Shown piece after piece: positions 15,892 through 24,405 of a stretch of 64,000 bases of DNA. The stretch lies in the NCBI RefSeq assembly GCF_002234595.1, contig NZ_NMUL01000028.1, forward strand, positions 62,001 to 126,000, in the 5' to 3' direction. The stretch is from Amycolatopsis vastitatis (lineage in GTDB: Bacteria > Actinomycetota > Actinomycetes > Mycobacteriales > Pseudonocardiaceae). Under the pieces are notes generated by a model. The model was not told the origin of the DNA and made no database searches. It saw only the letters and a list, made by a program, of their open reading frames with translations. Numbering within the stretch: position 1 is the first letter of the stretch; every line of letters starts with the position of its first letter. The translations under genes and the position numbers were made by a program.

Positions 15892-17114
15892 GCGAGGAGG
15901 TCGACGGTCAGGGCCGCGGTCCAGCTGAACGACCGGGCGCCGTGGCCGGCGCCGGTCAGCGGGTCGCAGTACTCGGCGAAGTCCGTCCGGGCCGCGGTCG
16001 CGGCGAGGTCGTCCGCCAGCCGTGAGGCCAGGGCGTGCTCGCCGTGCCGCAGCAGGCCCTGGCGGACCAGCCAGCCGACGTTGAACCACGACGGCCCGCG
16101 CCAGTAGCGGCCCGGGTCGAAGTCCGGGGCCGTCAGGTCGTAGCTCGGGACGCCGTGCACCCGGCCGAGCCGGAAGCGCGGGCCGGTCGCCGTCGCCACC
16201 AGGGCGGGGGCGACCGCCAGGTCCGGCAGCAGCAGCGGCAGCAGGCCCGCGCACGTGTGCTCGGGGGTCAGCGCGCCGGTCCGGACGTCCCGGGCGAAGA
16301 ACCAGCCGGAAGTGCTGTCCCACAACGTGTCCTGCAACGCCTTCGCCACGCGCGCCGCGGCCTCGCGATGGGCCGCGGCGGCCGCGGGCAGCCCGAGGAT
16401 CCCGGCGATCTCGGCCAGCGCCAGCTCGGCGTCGGCCAGCAAGGCGTTGAAGCCCGGGTCCTCGACGACGAAGTCGCCGAAGTCCTGGTAGCCGCTGTCC
16501 CGGTAGTCCGCGGCGAGCCGCACGTACCGGCCGTAGTCCTCGTCGCTCGGCCGGTCGGCCGCGGCGCCGTGCTGCAGGTCGCGGCGGACGAACCCGGTCG
16601 ACGGCGTGACGGAGGCGAGCGGGCCGTCCCACGCCGGGCTGTTGTCCATCCCCGACTCCCACGGGTGCACGATCGCCACGAGCCCGCGGCCGCCCGCGTC
16701 GCGCCGGGTCCGCAGGTACTCGTGCCAGGCCCGCAGCTTCGGGTACAGCGTCGCGAGGAACACGGGGTCGGGGTCGGCCTCGTGCACGGCCAGCACCGCC
16801 CGCGCGTGCACCGGCGGCTGGACCAGCCCCGACGTCCGCCCGGCGTGCCAGAAGGACGGGCCGGGGAAGTACGCCTCGGGCGGGGTGTCCGGGTTGAAGA
16901 GGATGTGCGGCACGCGGCCGTCGCGCCACTGGGCGGAGAACAGCGTCAGCAGTTCACGCCGCGCGCGCTCGGGCGCGAGGTGGCGCAGGCCGAACGCGAT
17001 GAAGGCGGAGTCCCAGCTCCACTGGTGCGGGTAGAGCCCGCGCGAGGGCACGGTCGACGAGCCGAGCCAGTTGCCCGCCAGGACGTCGGCGGCACGCCCC
17101 CGTGTTACGTTCAT
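15870..17114 (-). CDS. MGH1-like / GH63-type alpha-glycosidase (cytoplasmic)
   Basis: A 414-residue protein with no signal peptide. The (alpha/alpha)6 barrel carries YPHQWSWDSAF (29-39), HPWESGMDNSPAWD and YWRGPSWFNVGWLV. These are the signatures of the GH63 branch that includes mannosylglycerate and glucosylglycerate hydrolases; the Asp of SGMDN and a later Glu are the usual catalytic pair. The likely substrate is a short glycoside taken into the cell. It is divergent from a ROK repressor across 52 bp containing a near-consensus promoter with expected transcription start at the ATG (leaderless). The ATG at 17114 is set by that promoter and by MNVTRGRAADVLAGNW. Confidence 0.75.
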   Translation of the reverse strand: MNVTRGRAADVLAGNWLGSSTVPSRGLYPHQWSWDSAFIAFGLRHLAPERARRELLTLFSAQWRDGRVPHILFNPDTPPEAYFPGPSFWHAGRTSGLVQPPVHARAVLAVHEADPDPVFLATLYPKLRAWHEYLRTRRDAGGRGLVAIVHPWESGMDNSPAWDGPLASVTPSTGFVRRDLQHGAAADRPSDEDYGRYVRLAADYRDSGYQDFGDFVVEDPGFNALLADAELALAEIAGILGLPAAAAAHREAAARVAKALQDTLWDSTSGWFFARDVRTGALTPEHTCAGLLPLLLPDLAVAPALVATATGPRFRLGRVHGVPSYDLTAPDFDPGRYWRGPSWFNVGWLVRQGLLRHGEHALASRLADDLAATAARTDFAEYCDPLTGAGHGARSFSWTAALTVDLLAQPAAVA

Positions 17115-17120
17115 ATGTCC

Positions 17121-17152
17121 AATCTATCTCCAACTTATGTCTTGTCAATAAG
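17121..17152 (-). promoter_or_regulatory. Promoter of the GH63-type gene with probable ROK operator
   Basis: Minus strand: TTGACA (17148-17143), a 16-base spacer and TAGATT (17126-17121), placing the start at or beside the ATG at 17114. CTTAT (17134-17138) and ATAAG (17148-17152) form an inverted repeat over the -35. The region is strikingly AT-rich for this genome. Confidence 0.6.
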
Positions 17153-17166
17153 CAAAAGAGGCCCGG

Positions 17167-18309
17167 ATGACGACGCCGACCAGCGCCGGCGAGCTGTTGT
17201 GGCTGGTCAGGACCGGCCAGGCGACCACGCGGAAGGCGCTCCAGACGCGCAGCGGCTTGTCCCGCTCGACGCTGACCGCGCGTCTCGAGCAGCTCCAGGC
17301 GGCGGGCCTGCTCGTCGAGGGCGGCCAGGAGGACTCCACCGGCGGCCGCCCGGCGCGGCAGCTGCGGTTCGACGACCGGCACGCCGTCGTCCTCGCCGCG
17401 AGCATCGACACGACGCACGCCGAGGCCGCGCTCACCGACCTGTCGGGACGGCGGCTGGCGCACCGCGCGGGCTCGCTGCGCGTCGCCGACGGCCCGGAAC
17501 CCGTGCTCGGCCGGATCGCGGAGTGGTTCGAGGCGATGCTGGCCGAGGTGGACCGGCCGGCCTGCGGCGTGGGCGTCTCCGTGCCGGGCCCGGTCGAGGA
17601 CAACCGCGTCAAGCAGCCGCCGATCATGCCCGGCTGGGACGGCTACCCGATCGACGCGGACCTCGGCGCCCGCTTCGGCGTCCCGGTGCTGGCCGACAAC
17701 GACGCCAACCTGATGGCGCTCGGCGAGCACCGCGCCCGGTACCCGGAGACGGCCGCGCTGGTCGTGGTCAAGGTGTCCACCGGGATCGGCGCCGGGCTGG
17801 TCCTCGGCGGCGAGGTGTACCGCGGCATCGACGGCGGGGCGGGCGACATCGGGCACATCCGGCTGCCCGGGTATCCCGAAGCCCGCTGCGCGTGCGGTTC
17901 GCTCGGCTGCCTCGCGGCCGTCGCCAGTGGCGGCGCGCTGGCCGCGCGCCTGACAGAGCTGGGCCTGCCGACGACGTCGGGCTCGGGGGTGCGCGACCGG
18001 ATCGTGGCCGGCGAACCGGCCGCCGTGCGGCTCGCCGAGTTCGCCGGCCGCCAGGTCGGGGAGGTGCTCGCCACGCTGGTCTGCGTGGTCAACCCGGGGG
18101 TGCTGGTGATCGCCGGCGACCTCGCCGAGCCGCACTTCGTGGCCGGCGTCCGCGAGGTGCTCTACCGGCGGGCACTGCCGCGGGCGACGCAGAGCCTGCG
18201 TGTCGAAATCGGCGGCCGCGGCGAAGCGCTCGGCGGGGCGGTCACCATGGTGGTCGAAGCGGTGTTCGCCCCGGCCGCGGTCGATCACCGGTTGGCTGGC
18301 AGGGCCTGA
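17167..18309 (+). CDS. ROK family transcriptional repressor
   Basis: A 380-residue protein: a winged helix-turn-helix at residues about 8-60 (ATTRKALQTRSGLSRSTLTA), then a ROK sugar-kinase-like fold. Visible ROK motifs are GVGVSVPGPVE, LADNDANLMALGE, STGIGAGLVLGGEVYRGIDG and the zinc-site series GDIGH followed by CACGSLGCLAAVASG. This is the NagC/XylR class: sugar or sugar-phosphate binding releases it from DNA. The ATG at 17167 has an AAAGAGG site. It is divergent from the GH63-type hydrolase and most likely controls it through the shared 52-bp intergenic region. Confidence 0.88.
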   Translation: MTTPTSAGELLWLVRTGQATTRKALQTRSGLSRSTLTARLEQLQAAGLLVEGGQEDSTGGRPARQLRFDDRHAVVLAASIDTTHAEAALTDLSGRRLAHRAGSLRVADGPEPVLGRIAEWFEAMLAEVDRPACGVGVSVPGPVEDNRVKQPPIMPGWDGYPIDADLGARFGVPVLADNDANLMALGEHRARYPETAALVVVKVSTGIGAGLVLGGEVYRGIDGGAGDIGHIRLPGYPEARCACGSLGCLAAVASGGALAARLTELGLPTTSGSGVRDRIVAGEPAAVRLAEFAGRQVGEVLATLVCVVNPGVLVIAGDLAEPHFVAGVREVLYRRALPRATQSLRVEIGGRGEALGGAVTMVVEAVFAPAAVDHRLAGRA

Positions 18310-18602
18310 GGGCCGAAGTGCCGTCACGGGCTCGACTGTCCCGAGTGGACGGAGCGACCGACTTTCGTAGGTGGTGGCCGCCGGTCCCGGTTGTTCCACG
18401 ATACGAGAACGAACCGGACTTAACGTGCATTGAGGACTATTCCTCGCGTTTTCCGCGTGACAAACCGGATTTCCGTACCACCGGTGAATGCGCGGCGAGA
18501 TAACGGTTCCGCAAGCACTTCCCCGCGAGCGGAACACCGTTCTAGTCTCACCCGGTGTTCCAGGCCCGTTTTCTGGGGGCCGCATTCGAGAGGGAGATTT
18601 CT

Positions 18603-20534
18603 GTGCGAAGAAGCTCCACCCTGCTCCTTTCGCTCGCGGTGGTGGGTGGCCTCACCGCCGCCCTGCCGGCGACGGCGTCGGCGCAGGGCCGTCAGGACAT
18701 TCCGCAGTCGCACCCGTTGTGGGCGAACGCGCAGGCGAAGGTTGCCGACACCGCGCCCGCCGCGAAGCTGAGCTTCCGGGTTTACCTGAACCAGCGCGAC
18801 AACGCCGGTGCCGAGGCGCTGGCCCAGGCCGTTTCCGACCCGGACAGCCCGGCCTACCGCCAATTCCTGAACCCCGACCAGGTGCGTGACCGGTTCGCCG
18901 CCAGCGACGCGACGGTGAACGCCGTCAAGGCGTGGCTGACCGGCAGCGGCTTCAGCATCGGCGAGGTGCCGTCGAACCGCGCCTACGTCGAAGCCACCGG
19001 CACGGCCGACCAGACGGAGAAGGCGTTCGCGGTCGACCTGGGCAAGTACCGGGTGAAGGGCCAGACGCTGCGCGCCGCCGACAAGAACCTGTCGGTGCCG
19101 GCGAACCTGGCCGGCGACGTGCTCGGCGTCGTCGGCGTCGACCAGGCGACCAACCTGTTCAAGCCGGACCACGCGACCGGCTCGGGCACGCCGTCCGACG
19201 TCCCGCCCGGCCCCGGGTTCCGCAACGCGCGGCCGTGCAGCGCCTACTACGGCGAGAAGATCGACACCACCGATCCCGCCTACAACGGCAAGCAGCTGCC
19301 GTACGCGCCCTGCGGCTACACCCCGGCGCAGCTGCGTTCGGCCTACGGCATCGACAAGGTCGGCGCCGACGGCAAGGGCACCACGATCGCCATCGTGGAC
19401 GCGTTCGCCTCGCCGACCATCTACTCGGACGCGAGCACGTACGCCAAGAAGAACGACCCGCAGCACCCGCTGAAGCAGAGCCAGTTCAAGCAGCACGTCT
19501 TCCCGGCGAACCCGGTTCTCGAGCCGCCGGACCAGTGCGACGCGGCGGGCTGGTACGGCGAGGAGACCCTCGACGTCGAAGCCGCCCACGGTCTCGCACC
19601 GGGCGCGGACATCCTGTACGTCGGCGGGGAGTCCTGCGAGGACAACGCCCTCGACGTGGCGCTGAACTACGTGATCGCCGGCCACAAGGCCGACATCGTG
19701 TCGAACTCCTACGGCGACACCGGCGAAGACATCCCGGCCGACGAGGTCAAGGTGTTCAACCAGATCTCGCTGCAGGCGGTCCTCGAGGGCATCGGTGTCT
19801 ACTTCTCCTCGGGCGACAACGGTGACGAGGTCGCGCGCCTCGGCACGCCGTCGCCGGACTTCTCCGCCTCGGCGCCGTGGATCACCGCGGTCGGCGGCAC
19901 GTCCATCGCGATCGGCAAGGACGGCAAGCGGATCTTCGAGACCGGCTGGGAGACCAGCAAGTCGCTGCTGACCAACGGCGTCTACGGCCCGGCCAACTAC
20001 ACCAGCGGTTCCGGTGGCGGCACGAGCCGGCTGTTCCCGCAGCCCTTCTACCAGAAGGGTGTCGTGCCGGACGCGCTGGCGAAGAAGAACCAGACCGGCA
20101 ACAACAAGGGCCGGGTCGTCCCCGACATCTCCGCGATCGGTGACCCGAACACCGGCTTCCTGGTCGGCCAGACGCAGACCTTCCCGGACGGCGCCTACTA
20201 CGACCAGTACCGGATCGGCGGCACGAGCCTCGCGTCGCCGGTGTTCGCCGGCATCATGGCGGTGGCCGACAGCTTCGACCACTTCCACCACGGCTTCATC
20301 AACCCCGTGATCTACAAGCTGACCTCGCGCACCGCGGCGATCAGCGACGTGAAGCACGTGGACGCCGCCGTGGCCCGCGTCGACTACGCGAACTCGGTCG
20401 ACGCTTCGGGTGGCCTGCTGCACTCGGTCCGCACCCTGGACTACCAGGGCCTGACCATCCACACCACCCCCGGCTACGACGACGTGACCGGCCTCGGCAC
20501 GCCCAACGGCTGGCTGTTCCTGCTCCTCGTCTAG
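18603..20534 (+). CDS. S53 family peptidase (sedolisin/kumamolisin-type), secreted pro-enzyme
   Basis: A 643-residue secreted serine-carboxyl peptidase. The GTG at 18603, after AGGGAG, begins a signal peptide (about 1-28, ending ATASAQG); the upstream ATG in frame would bury it. Residues about 35-185 form the pro-kumamolisin activation domain. The catalytic domain has the ExxxD pair E320/D324 (GEETLDVEAAHG), an oxyanion aspartate in FSSGDNGD, and the nucleophile S542 in GGTSLASP. The calcium site is at the end (SDVKHVDA and GYDDVTGLGTPNG). It is an acid-active endopeptidase outside the cell. The 293 bp upstream contain no gene and no convincing promoter beyond TAGTCT near 18543. Confidence 0.9.
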   Translation: MRRSSTLLLSLAVVGGLTAALPATASAQGRQDIPQSHPLWANAQAKVADTAPAAKLSFRVYLNQRDNAGAEALAQAVSDPDSPAYRQFLNPDQVRDRFAASDATVNAVKAWLTGSGFSIGEVPSNRAYVEATGTADQTEKAFAVDLGKYRVKGQTLRAADKNLSVPANLAGDVLGVVGVDQATNLFKPDHATGSGTPSDVPPGPGFRNARPCSAYYGEKIDTTDPAYNGKQLPYAPCGYTPAQLRSAYGIDKVGADGKGTTIAIVDAFASPTIYSDASTYAKKNDPQHPLKQSQFKQHVFPANPVLEPPDQCDAAGWYGEETLDVEAAHGLAPGADILYVGGESCEDNALDVALNYVIAGHKADIVSNSYGDTGEDIPADEVKVFNQISLQAVLEGIGVYFSSGDNGDEVARLGTPSPDFSASAPWITAVGGTSIAIGKDGKRIFETGWETSKSLLTNGVYGPANYTSGSGGGTSRLFPQPFYQKGVVPDALAKKNQTGNNKGRVVPDISAIGDPNTGFLVGQTQTFPDGAYYDQYRIGGTSLASPVFAGIMAVADSFDHFHHGFINPVIYKLTSRTAAISDVKHVDAAVARVDYANSVDASGGLLHSVRTLDYQGLTIHTTPGYDDVTGLGTPNGWLFLLLV

Positions 20535-20542
20535 TTCCGAGT

Positions 20543-20592
20543 CCGTGAAGGCCACTTTCGGGAATTCAAGTTCCCGAAAGTGGCCTTCACGG
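20543..20592. terminator. Perfect 22-bp-arm palindrome shared by two convergent genes
   Basis: Arms 20543-20564 and 20571-20592 are perfect complements around a 6-base loop. It lies 8 bp after the peptidase stop and contains the histidine kinase stop codon (20587-20589), so it can terminate in both directions. Confidence 0.75.
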
Positions 20593-22143
20593 CTTTTCGG
20601 CCAACGGGATGACCGCGCACACGGTGGTGCCGCCGGGGCCGCTGGCGACCTCGAGCTCGCCGCCGAGGGCCTGGACGCGGTCACGCAGTCCCGCCAGGCC
20701 CGTGCCGCCCTCGAGGTCCGCGCCGCCGGCGCCGGCGTCCGTCACCGCCACCCGCAGCTCGGCTCCCTCGACCGCGATCCGGACGTCGACGTGGTCGGTC
20801 TGGGCGTGCTTGAGGGCGTTCGTCAACGCCTCCGACGTCACGAAGTACGCCGTCGCCTCCACCGCCGCGTCGAGGCGCGGCACGGTGCCGACCGACAGCC
20901 CCACCTCCATCGGGATGCGGGCGGCCAGCGACCGGACCGCCGCGGCCAGGCCCGCTTCGGTGAGGATCGCCGGGCGGATGCCGCGCGCCAGCTCCCGCAG
21001 CTCGGTGATCGCCGTCTGCAGCTCGTCGACCGCGCCGCCGAGCAGGGCCCGGACCTCCGTGGGCAGCGCGGCGCCGTAGCGGCGGCCGGCCATCCGCAGC
21101 AGCAGCACGACGCTGACCAGCCGCTGCTGGGCGCCGTCGTGCAGGTCCCGCTCCAGACGCCGGCGCTCCTCGTCGCCCGCCGCGACCAGCCGCGCCCGCG
21201 ACGCCCGCACCTCGGCGAGCCGCTGCTCCAGCTCGGCGGTGAGCCGCTGGTTGTCCAGCACCAGCCCGGCCGCCGCGTTGAGCGCGTCGATCGACCGGCT
21301 GTCCTTCCACACCTCGTCGTCCTGCACCAGCGCGGCCAGCCCGGTGCCGTCGCGTTCCAGCAGCAGCCGGATCATCTCGGCGTTGCCGACGCGGGCGCGC
21401 AGCACCCCGGCCAGGAACGCCAGCGGCCACAGGCAGAACAGGATCCGGTAGGCCTGCAGCAGCGGCGCGGAGAGCGGGTTCCCGTCGCCGAGCGCCGTGC
21501 CCACGCCGGAGGCGAGCGCGCCGAACAACGCGATGGCGATCACCGGCGACAGCAGCCGCCGCTGCGGCAGCCGCCCGGTCAGCCACCGGTAGAGCAGCAC
21601 GACGACCACGCCGGCGCTGATCGCCGTCGCGACGAAGTCCAGCGCGCGGTGGGCGAAAACGGTGTCGGCCGAAGCGGACGAGATCGCCAGCAGGTTGCGC
21701 GGGTCGTCGTCGGCCAGCAGCCCGAGCACGCCCGAGCCGAGCACCACCAGGTAGGCCGCGGCGACGAGCAGCCGTTCCCACCGCGACCGGAGCCGTCCGT
21801 GCGGGAACGCGAGCACGAGGTGCGCGATGACCGGGCTGGACGCGGCGCGCAGCGGCATGGCGACCGTGTACAGCACCGGGTTCCGCGTGAACTGCAGGTC
21901 TTCGAGGAACAGCGCGAGGCCGGCGAGCGCGATGAGCACGCCGATCGGGTTGGCCGGCCGCCGCACGTGCGCGACCGCGCCGGCGAGCAGGAACAGGAAC
22001 CCGGTCGTGGTGCTGAGCGCGGTGTCGAGCGCGGAGTGGGTGCCTTCGGCCGCCTTCAGCGTCAACGCGGTGACGCCGAGCGCGAAACCGGCGGTCAGCA
22101 GACCGGTCATCGCGAGTGTCCGGGGGTGCTGCACCGCAACCAC
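20587..22143 (-). CDS. Two-component sensor histidine kinase (NarL/DesK class), orphan
   Basis: A 518-residue membrane kinase. The GTG at 22143 follows a strong GGGAGGGG site; upstream in-frame codons are rejected. About eight hydrophobic segments fill residues 10-250, with no large extracellular domain, so it may sense something in the membrane. The dimerisation/phosphoacceptor helix is ERRRLERDLHDGAQQRLV with H335, the HisKA_3 pattern, followed by a HATPase_c domain (SEALTNALKHA, GGTGLAGLRDRV). Such kinases phosphorylate LuxR-type response regulators. None is encoded next to it, which is unusual for this class. The stop codon lies inside the palindrome at 20543-20592. Confidence 0.88.
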   Translation of the reverse strand: MVAVQHPRTLAMTGLLTAGFALGVTALTLKAAEGTHSALDTALSTTTGFLFLLAGAVAHVRRPANPIGVLIALAGLALFLEDLQFTRNPVLYTVAMPLRAASSPVIAHLVLAFPHGRLRSRWERLLVAAAYLVVLGSGVLGLLADDDPRNLLAISSASADTVFAHRALDFVATAISAGVVVVLLYRWLTGRLPQRRLLSPVIAIALFGALASGVGTALGDGNPLSAPLLQAYRILFCLWPLAFLAGVLRARVGNAEMIRLLLERDGTGLAALVQDDEVWKDSRSIDALNAAAGLVLDNQRLTAELEQRLAEVRASRARLVAAGDEERRRLERDLHDGAQQRLVSVVLLLRMAGRRYGAALPTEVRALLGGAVDELQTAITELRELARGIRPAILTEAGLAAAVRSLAARIPMEVGLSVGTVPRLDAAVEATAYFVTSEALTNALKHAQTDHVDVRIAVEGAELRVAVTDAGAGGADLEGGTGLAGLRDRVQALGGELEVASGPGGTTVCAVIPLAEKP

Positions 22144-22315
22144 GCAACCCCTCCCGGTTTGCTTCGCGGACGCGCGCTCCGGCAACCGGGTGACACCTGG
22201 CGGCCTCGGGCGGTGTTCCGGCAACGGCTAACCATGATTCGCCCGTTCGGGCCGTCGCGTTACACCACGCGGCCGCGCTTTAGGGTGAACCGGGGGTTCG
22301 AACGGGAGGCAGGAC

Positions 22316-23689
22316 ATGAGCGGACGCGGTTTCGACGCCGAGGTCTTCGGCGGGCGGATGCCGACGGGAGGGCGGGACCTGGCGGTCGAAACCCACGGCA
22401 TCAGGCCGGTTCCGGAAGACAACCGCTTCGGGCGCCCGTGGCGGCTGTTCAGCGTGTGGTTCGCGCCCAACCTGACGATGACGGCGGTGTTCACCGGCAC
22501 CCTCGCCGCGACGCTCGGCCTGGGCTTCTGGACGGGGCTCGCCGCGATGCTTCTCGGGACGGTGCTCGGCTCACTGCCGGTCGCCTACCTGTCCACCTGG
22601 GGCCCGCGCACCGGCACCGGCCAGCTGCCGCTCGCGCGGCTGCCGTTCGGTGGCGGGGTCGTGCTGCCGGGTCTGGTGCAGTGGCTCGGCTCGATCGCCT
22701 GGGACGCGCTGGTCGGCCTGTTCGGCGGCGAGGCCCTCGCGGAGCTGACCGGGCTGCCGTTCTGGGCCGCGGTGCTGGTCGTGCTGGTGCTGCAGGGCGC
22801 CCTCGGCGTCTTCGGCTACGCCCTGATCCACCGCGTCCAGACGGTGATGAGCGTGCTGCTGGTGCTCGCGTTCGCCGCGCTGGCGGTGAAAGTCCTTTCC
22901 GGACACCCGATCGCCGCCGCGGACACCGCGTCCGGCGCCGGACTGGCGGGCGGCGTCGTGCTGTTCACGACGATCGCGTTGTCGCTGGCGATCTCGTGGG
23001 CGCCCTACGCGTCGGACTTCAGCCGTTACCTGCCCGCGGGCACGTCGTCGCGGTCGGTCTTCTGGGCGACGCTGCTCGGCCTGACGGCGTCGTACGCGAT
23101 CGGCGAAGGTCTCGGGCTCGCGCTGGGGACGTCGCTGGGCGACCAGACGGCGAAGGGCGTCGCGGACCTGCTCGGCGGCGGGTTCCTGGGTGCGCTGGCG
23201 CTGGCGGTGATCGCGCTGGCGGCGGTGTCGTCGAACGCGATGAACGACTACAGCGGCTCGCTGGCCCTGCAGACCGTCGGCGTCCGGCTGCGGCGCCCGG
23301 TGTCGGCGGTGGTCGTCACCGTGCTCGCGTTCGCGCTGATCCTCTGGATGCACAGCGGCGAGCTCGCGGCGAAGTTCCAGAACGTGCTGCTGTTCGTCAG
23401 CTACTGGATCCCGCCGTTCCTCGGCGTCGTCGTCCCGGACTGGCTCGCGCGCACTCGCGGCGGGCGGCGGGTGGACGTCCTGGCTTCGGTCTCCGTCCGC
23501 CCCTGGGCGGCGGTCGTGGCGTTCGTGGCGGGCTTCGGCGCGGCGGTGCCGTTCATGAACACGTCCCTCTACACCGGACCGGTCGCCGCGGCGCTGCACG
23601 GCGCCGACCTCGCGTACTACGTCGGGCTCGTCGTTTCGCTGGCAGCGTATTTCCTGCTTCGCGGCCGTCCTTCGGTTGACCTCGACTAA
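22316..23689 (+). CDS. NCS1 family nucleobase permease (purine-cytosine permease type)
   Basis: A 457-residue integral membrane protein with about 12 hydrophobic segments. It starts with a cytoplasmic N-terminus containing VETHGIRPVPEDNR followed by a W-F-A-P-N-L-T transport segment (SVWFAPNLTMTAVF), the NCS1 opening, and later has SWAPYASDFSRYLP and SSNAMNDYSGSLALQ, both typical of the cytosine/purine branch. NCS1 carriers bring in nucleobases or related heterocycles (cytosine, adenine, allantoin, thiamine) with H+ or Na+. It is followed 44 bp later by an SDR and a QueA-like gene on the same strand. The ATG at 22316 is preceded by GGGAGG. Confidence 0.85.
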   Translation: MSGRGFDAEVFGGRMPTGGRDLAVETHGIRPVPEDNRFGRPWRLFSVWFAPNLTMTAVFTGTLAATLGLGFWTGLAAMLLGTVLGSLPVAYLSTWGPRTGTGQLPLARLPFGGGVVLPGLVQWLGSIAWDALVGLFGGEALAELTGLPFWAAVLVVLVLQGALGVFGYALIHRVQTVMSVLLVLAFAALAVKVLSGHPIAAADTASGAGLAGGVVLFTTIALSLAISWAPYASDFSRYLPAGTSSRSVFWATLLGLTASYAIGEGLGLALGTSLGDQTAKGVADLLGGGFLGALALAVIALAAVSSNAMNDYSGSLALQTVGVRLRRPVSAVVVTVLAFALILWMHSGELAAKFQNVLLFVSYWIPPFLGVVVPDWLARTRGGRRVDVLASVSVRPWAAVVAFVAGFGAAVPFMNTSLYTGPVAAALHGADLAYYVGLVVSLAAYFLLRGRPSVDLD

Positions 23690-23698
23690 TATAGAGGT
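23679..23698. promoter_or_regulatory. Inverted repeat with -10-like TAATAT before the SDR gene
   Basis: ACCTC (23679-23683) and GAGGT (23694-23698) flank TAATAT (23687-23692), overlapping the permease stop. It is a possible separate promoter/operator for the SDR-QueA pair. No -35 is evident. Confidence 0.3.
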
Positions 23699-23733
23699 TT
23701 CACGATGGTGTGGTACCCCTCGAAGGAGGAACC

Positions 23734-24405
23734 ATGCCCACCGCTCTGATCACCGGGGCGTCCGCCGGTCTGGGCCGCGCGCTCGCGGCGGCCCTGGTGA
23801 GTCGCCAGTGGACGGTCGTCGGCGACGGCCGGGACGCGGCCGCGCTGGATTCGGCGGCTCGGGAGATCGGCTTCACCGCCGTCCCCGGCGACGTCGCCGA
23901 CCCGGCCCACCGCGCCGCACTGGCCGGCGCCTGCCCGGAACTCGACCTGCTCGTCAACAACGCCAGCTCGCTCGGCGTCAGCCCGCTGCCGCCGCTGGCG
24001 CGGTATCCCTTGGCTGAGCTGGAAAACGTCTACCGCGTGAACGTCTTCGCCCCGCTCGCGCTGACCCAGCTCCTGCTGCCCGCGTTGACGGCGGCGCGGG
24101 GCATCGTGCTCGACATCAGCTCGGACGCCGCCGTCGAGCCGTACGAAGGCTGGGGCGGCTACGGCTCGGCGAAGGCGGCGCTCGACCAGCTCACCGCGGT
24201 CCTCGGCGTGGAACACCCGGACCTGGCCGTGTACGCGGTCGACCCTGGCGACCTGCGCACGGCGATGCACCAGCGCGCGTTCCCCGGCGAGGACATCTCG
24301 GACCGGCCGCTGCCGTCGTCCGCGGTCCCGGCGTTCCTCAGGCTGCTCGACGAGCGCCCACCCAGCGGCCGCTACCGCGCCGCCGACCTCCTGGCGGCGG
24401 TGTGA
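23734..24405 (+). CDS. Short-chain dehydrogenase/reductase (SDR)
   Basis: A 223-residue classical SDR. The ATG at 23734 has an AAGGAGGA site. NAD(P)-binding TGASAGLG (7-14), LVNNASSLG, catalytic S129/S130 and the YxxxK pair Y143/K147 (GYGSAKAAL) are all present. At 223 residues it is at the short end for the family, with little substrate-lid sequence. The substrate cannot be told from sequence. Its stop overlaps the start of the QueA-like gene (GTGA), implying translational coupling. Confidence 0.85.
   Translation: MPTALITGASAGLGRALAAALVSRQWTVVGDGRDAAALDSAAREIGFTAVPGDVADPAHRAALAGACPELDLLVNNASSLGVSPLPPLARYPLAELENVYRVNVFAPLALTQLLLPALTAARGIVLDISSDAAVEPYEGWGGYGSAKAALDQLTAVLGVEHPDLAVYAVDPGDLRTAMHQRAFPGEDISDRPLPSSAVPAFLRLLDERPPSGRYRAADLLAAV

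Noticed and set aside
18310..18602. Promoter or regulator site before the S53 peptidase
   Set aside because: Only TAGTCT near 18543 resembles a -10; no -35 at proper spacing and no convincing palindrome.
18420..20684. Long open frame opposite the S53 peptidase gene
   Set aside because: Its product is Val/Arg/Gly/Asp-rich with no family pattern, and the other strand encodes an intact peptidase. It is a GC-bias shadow.
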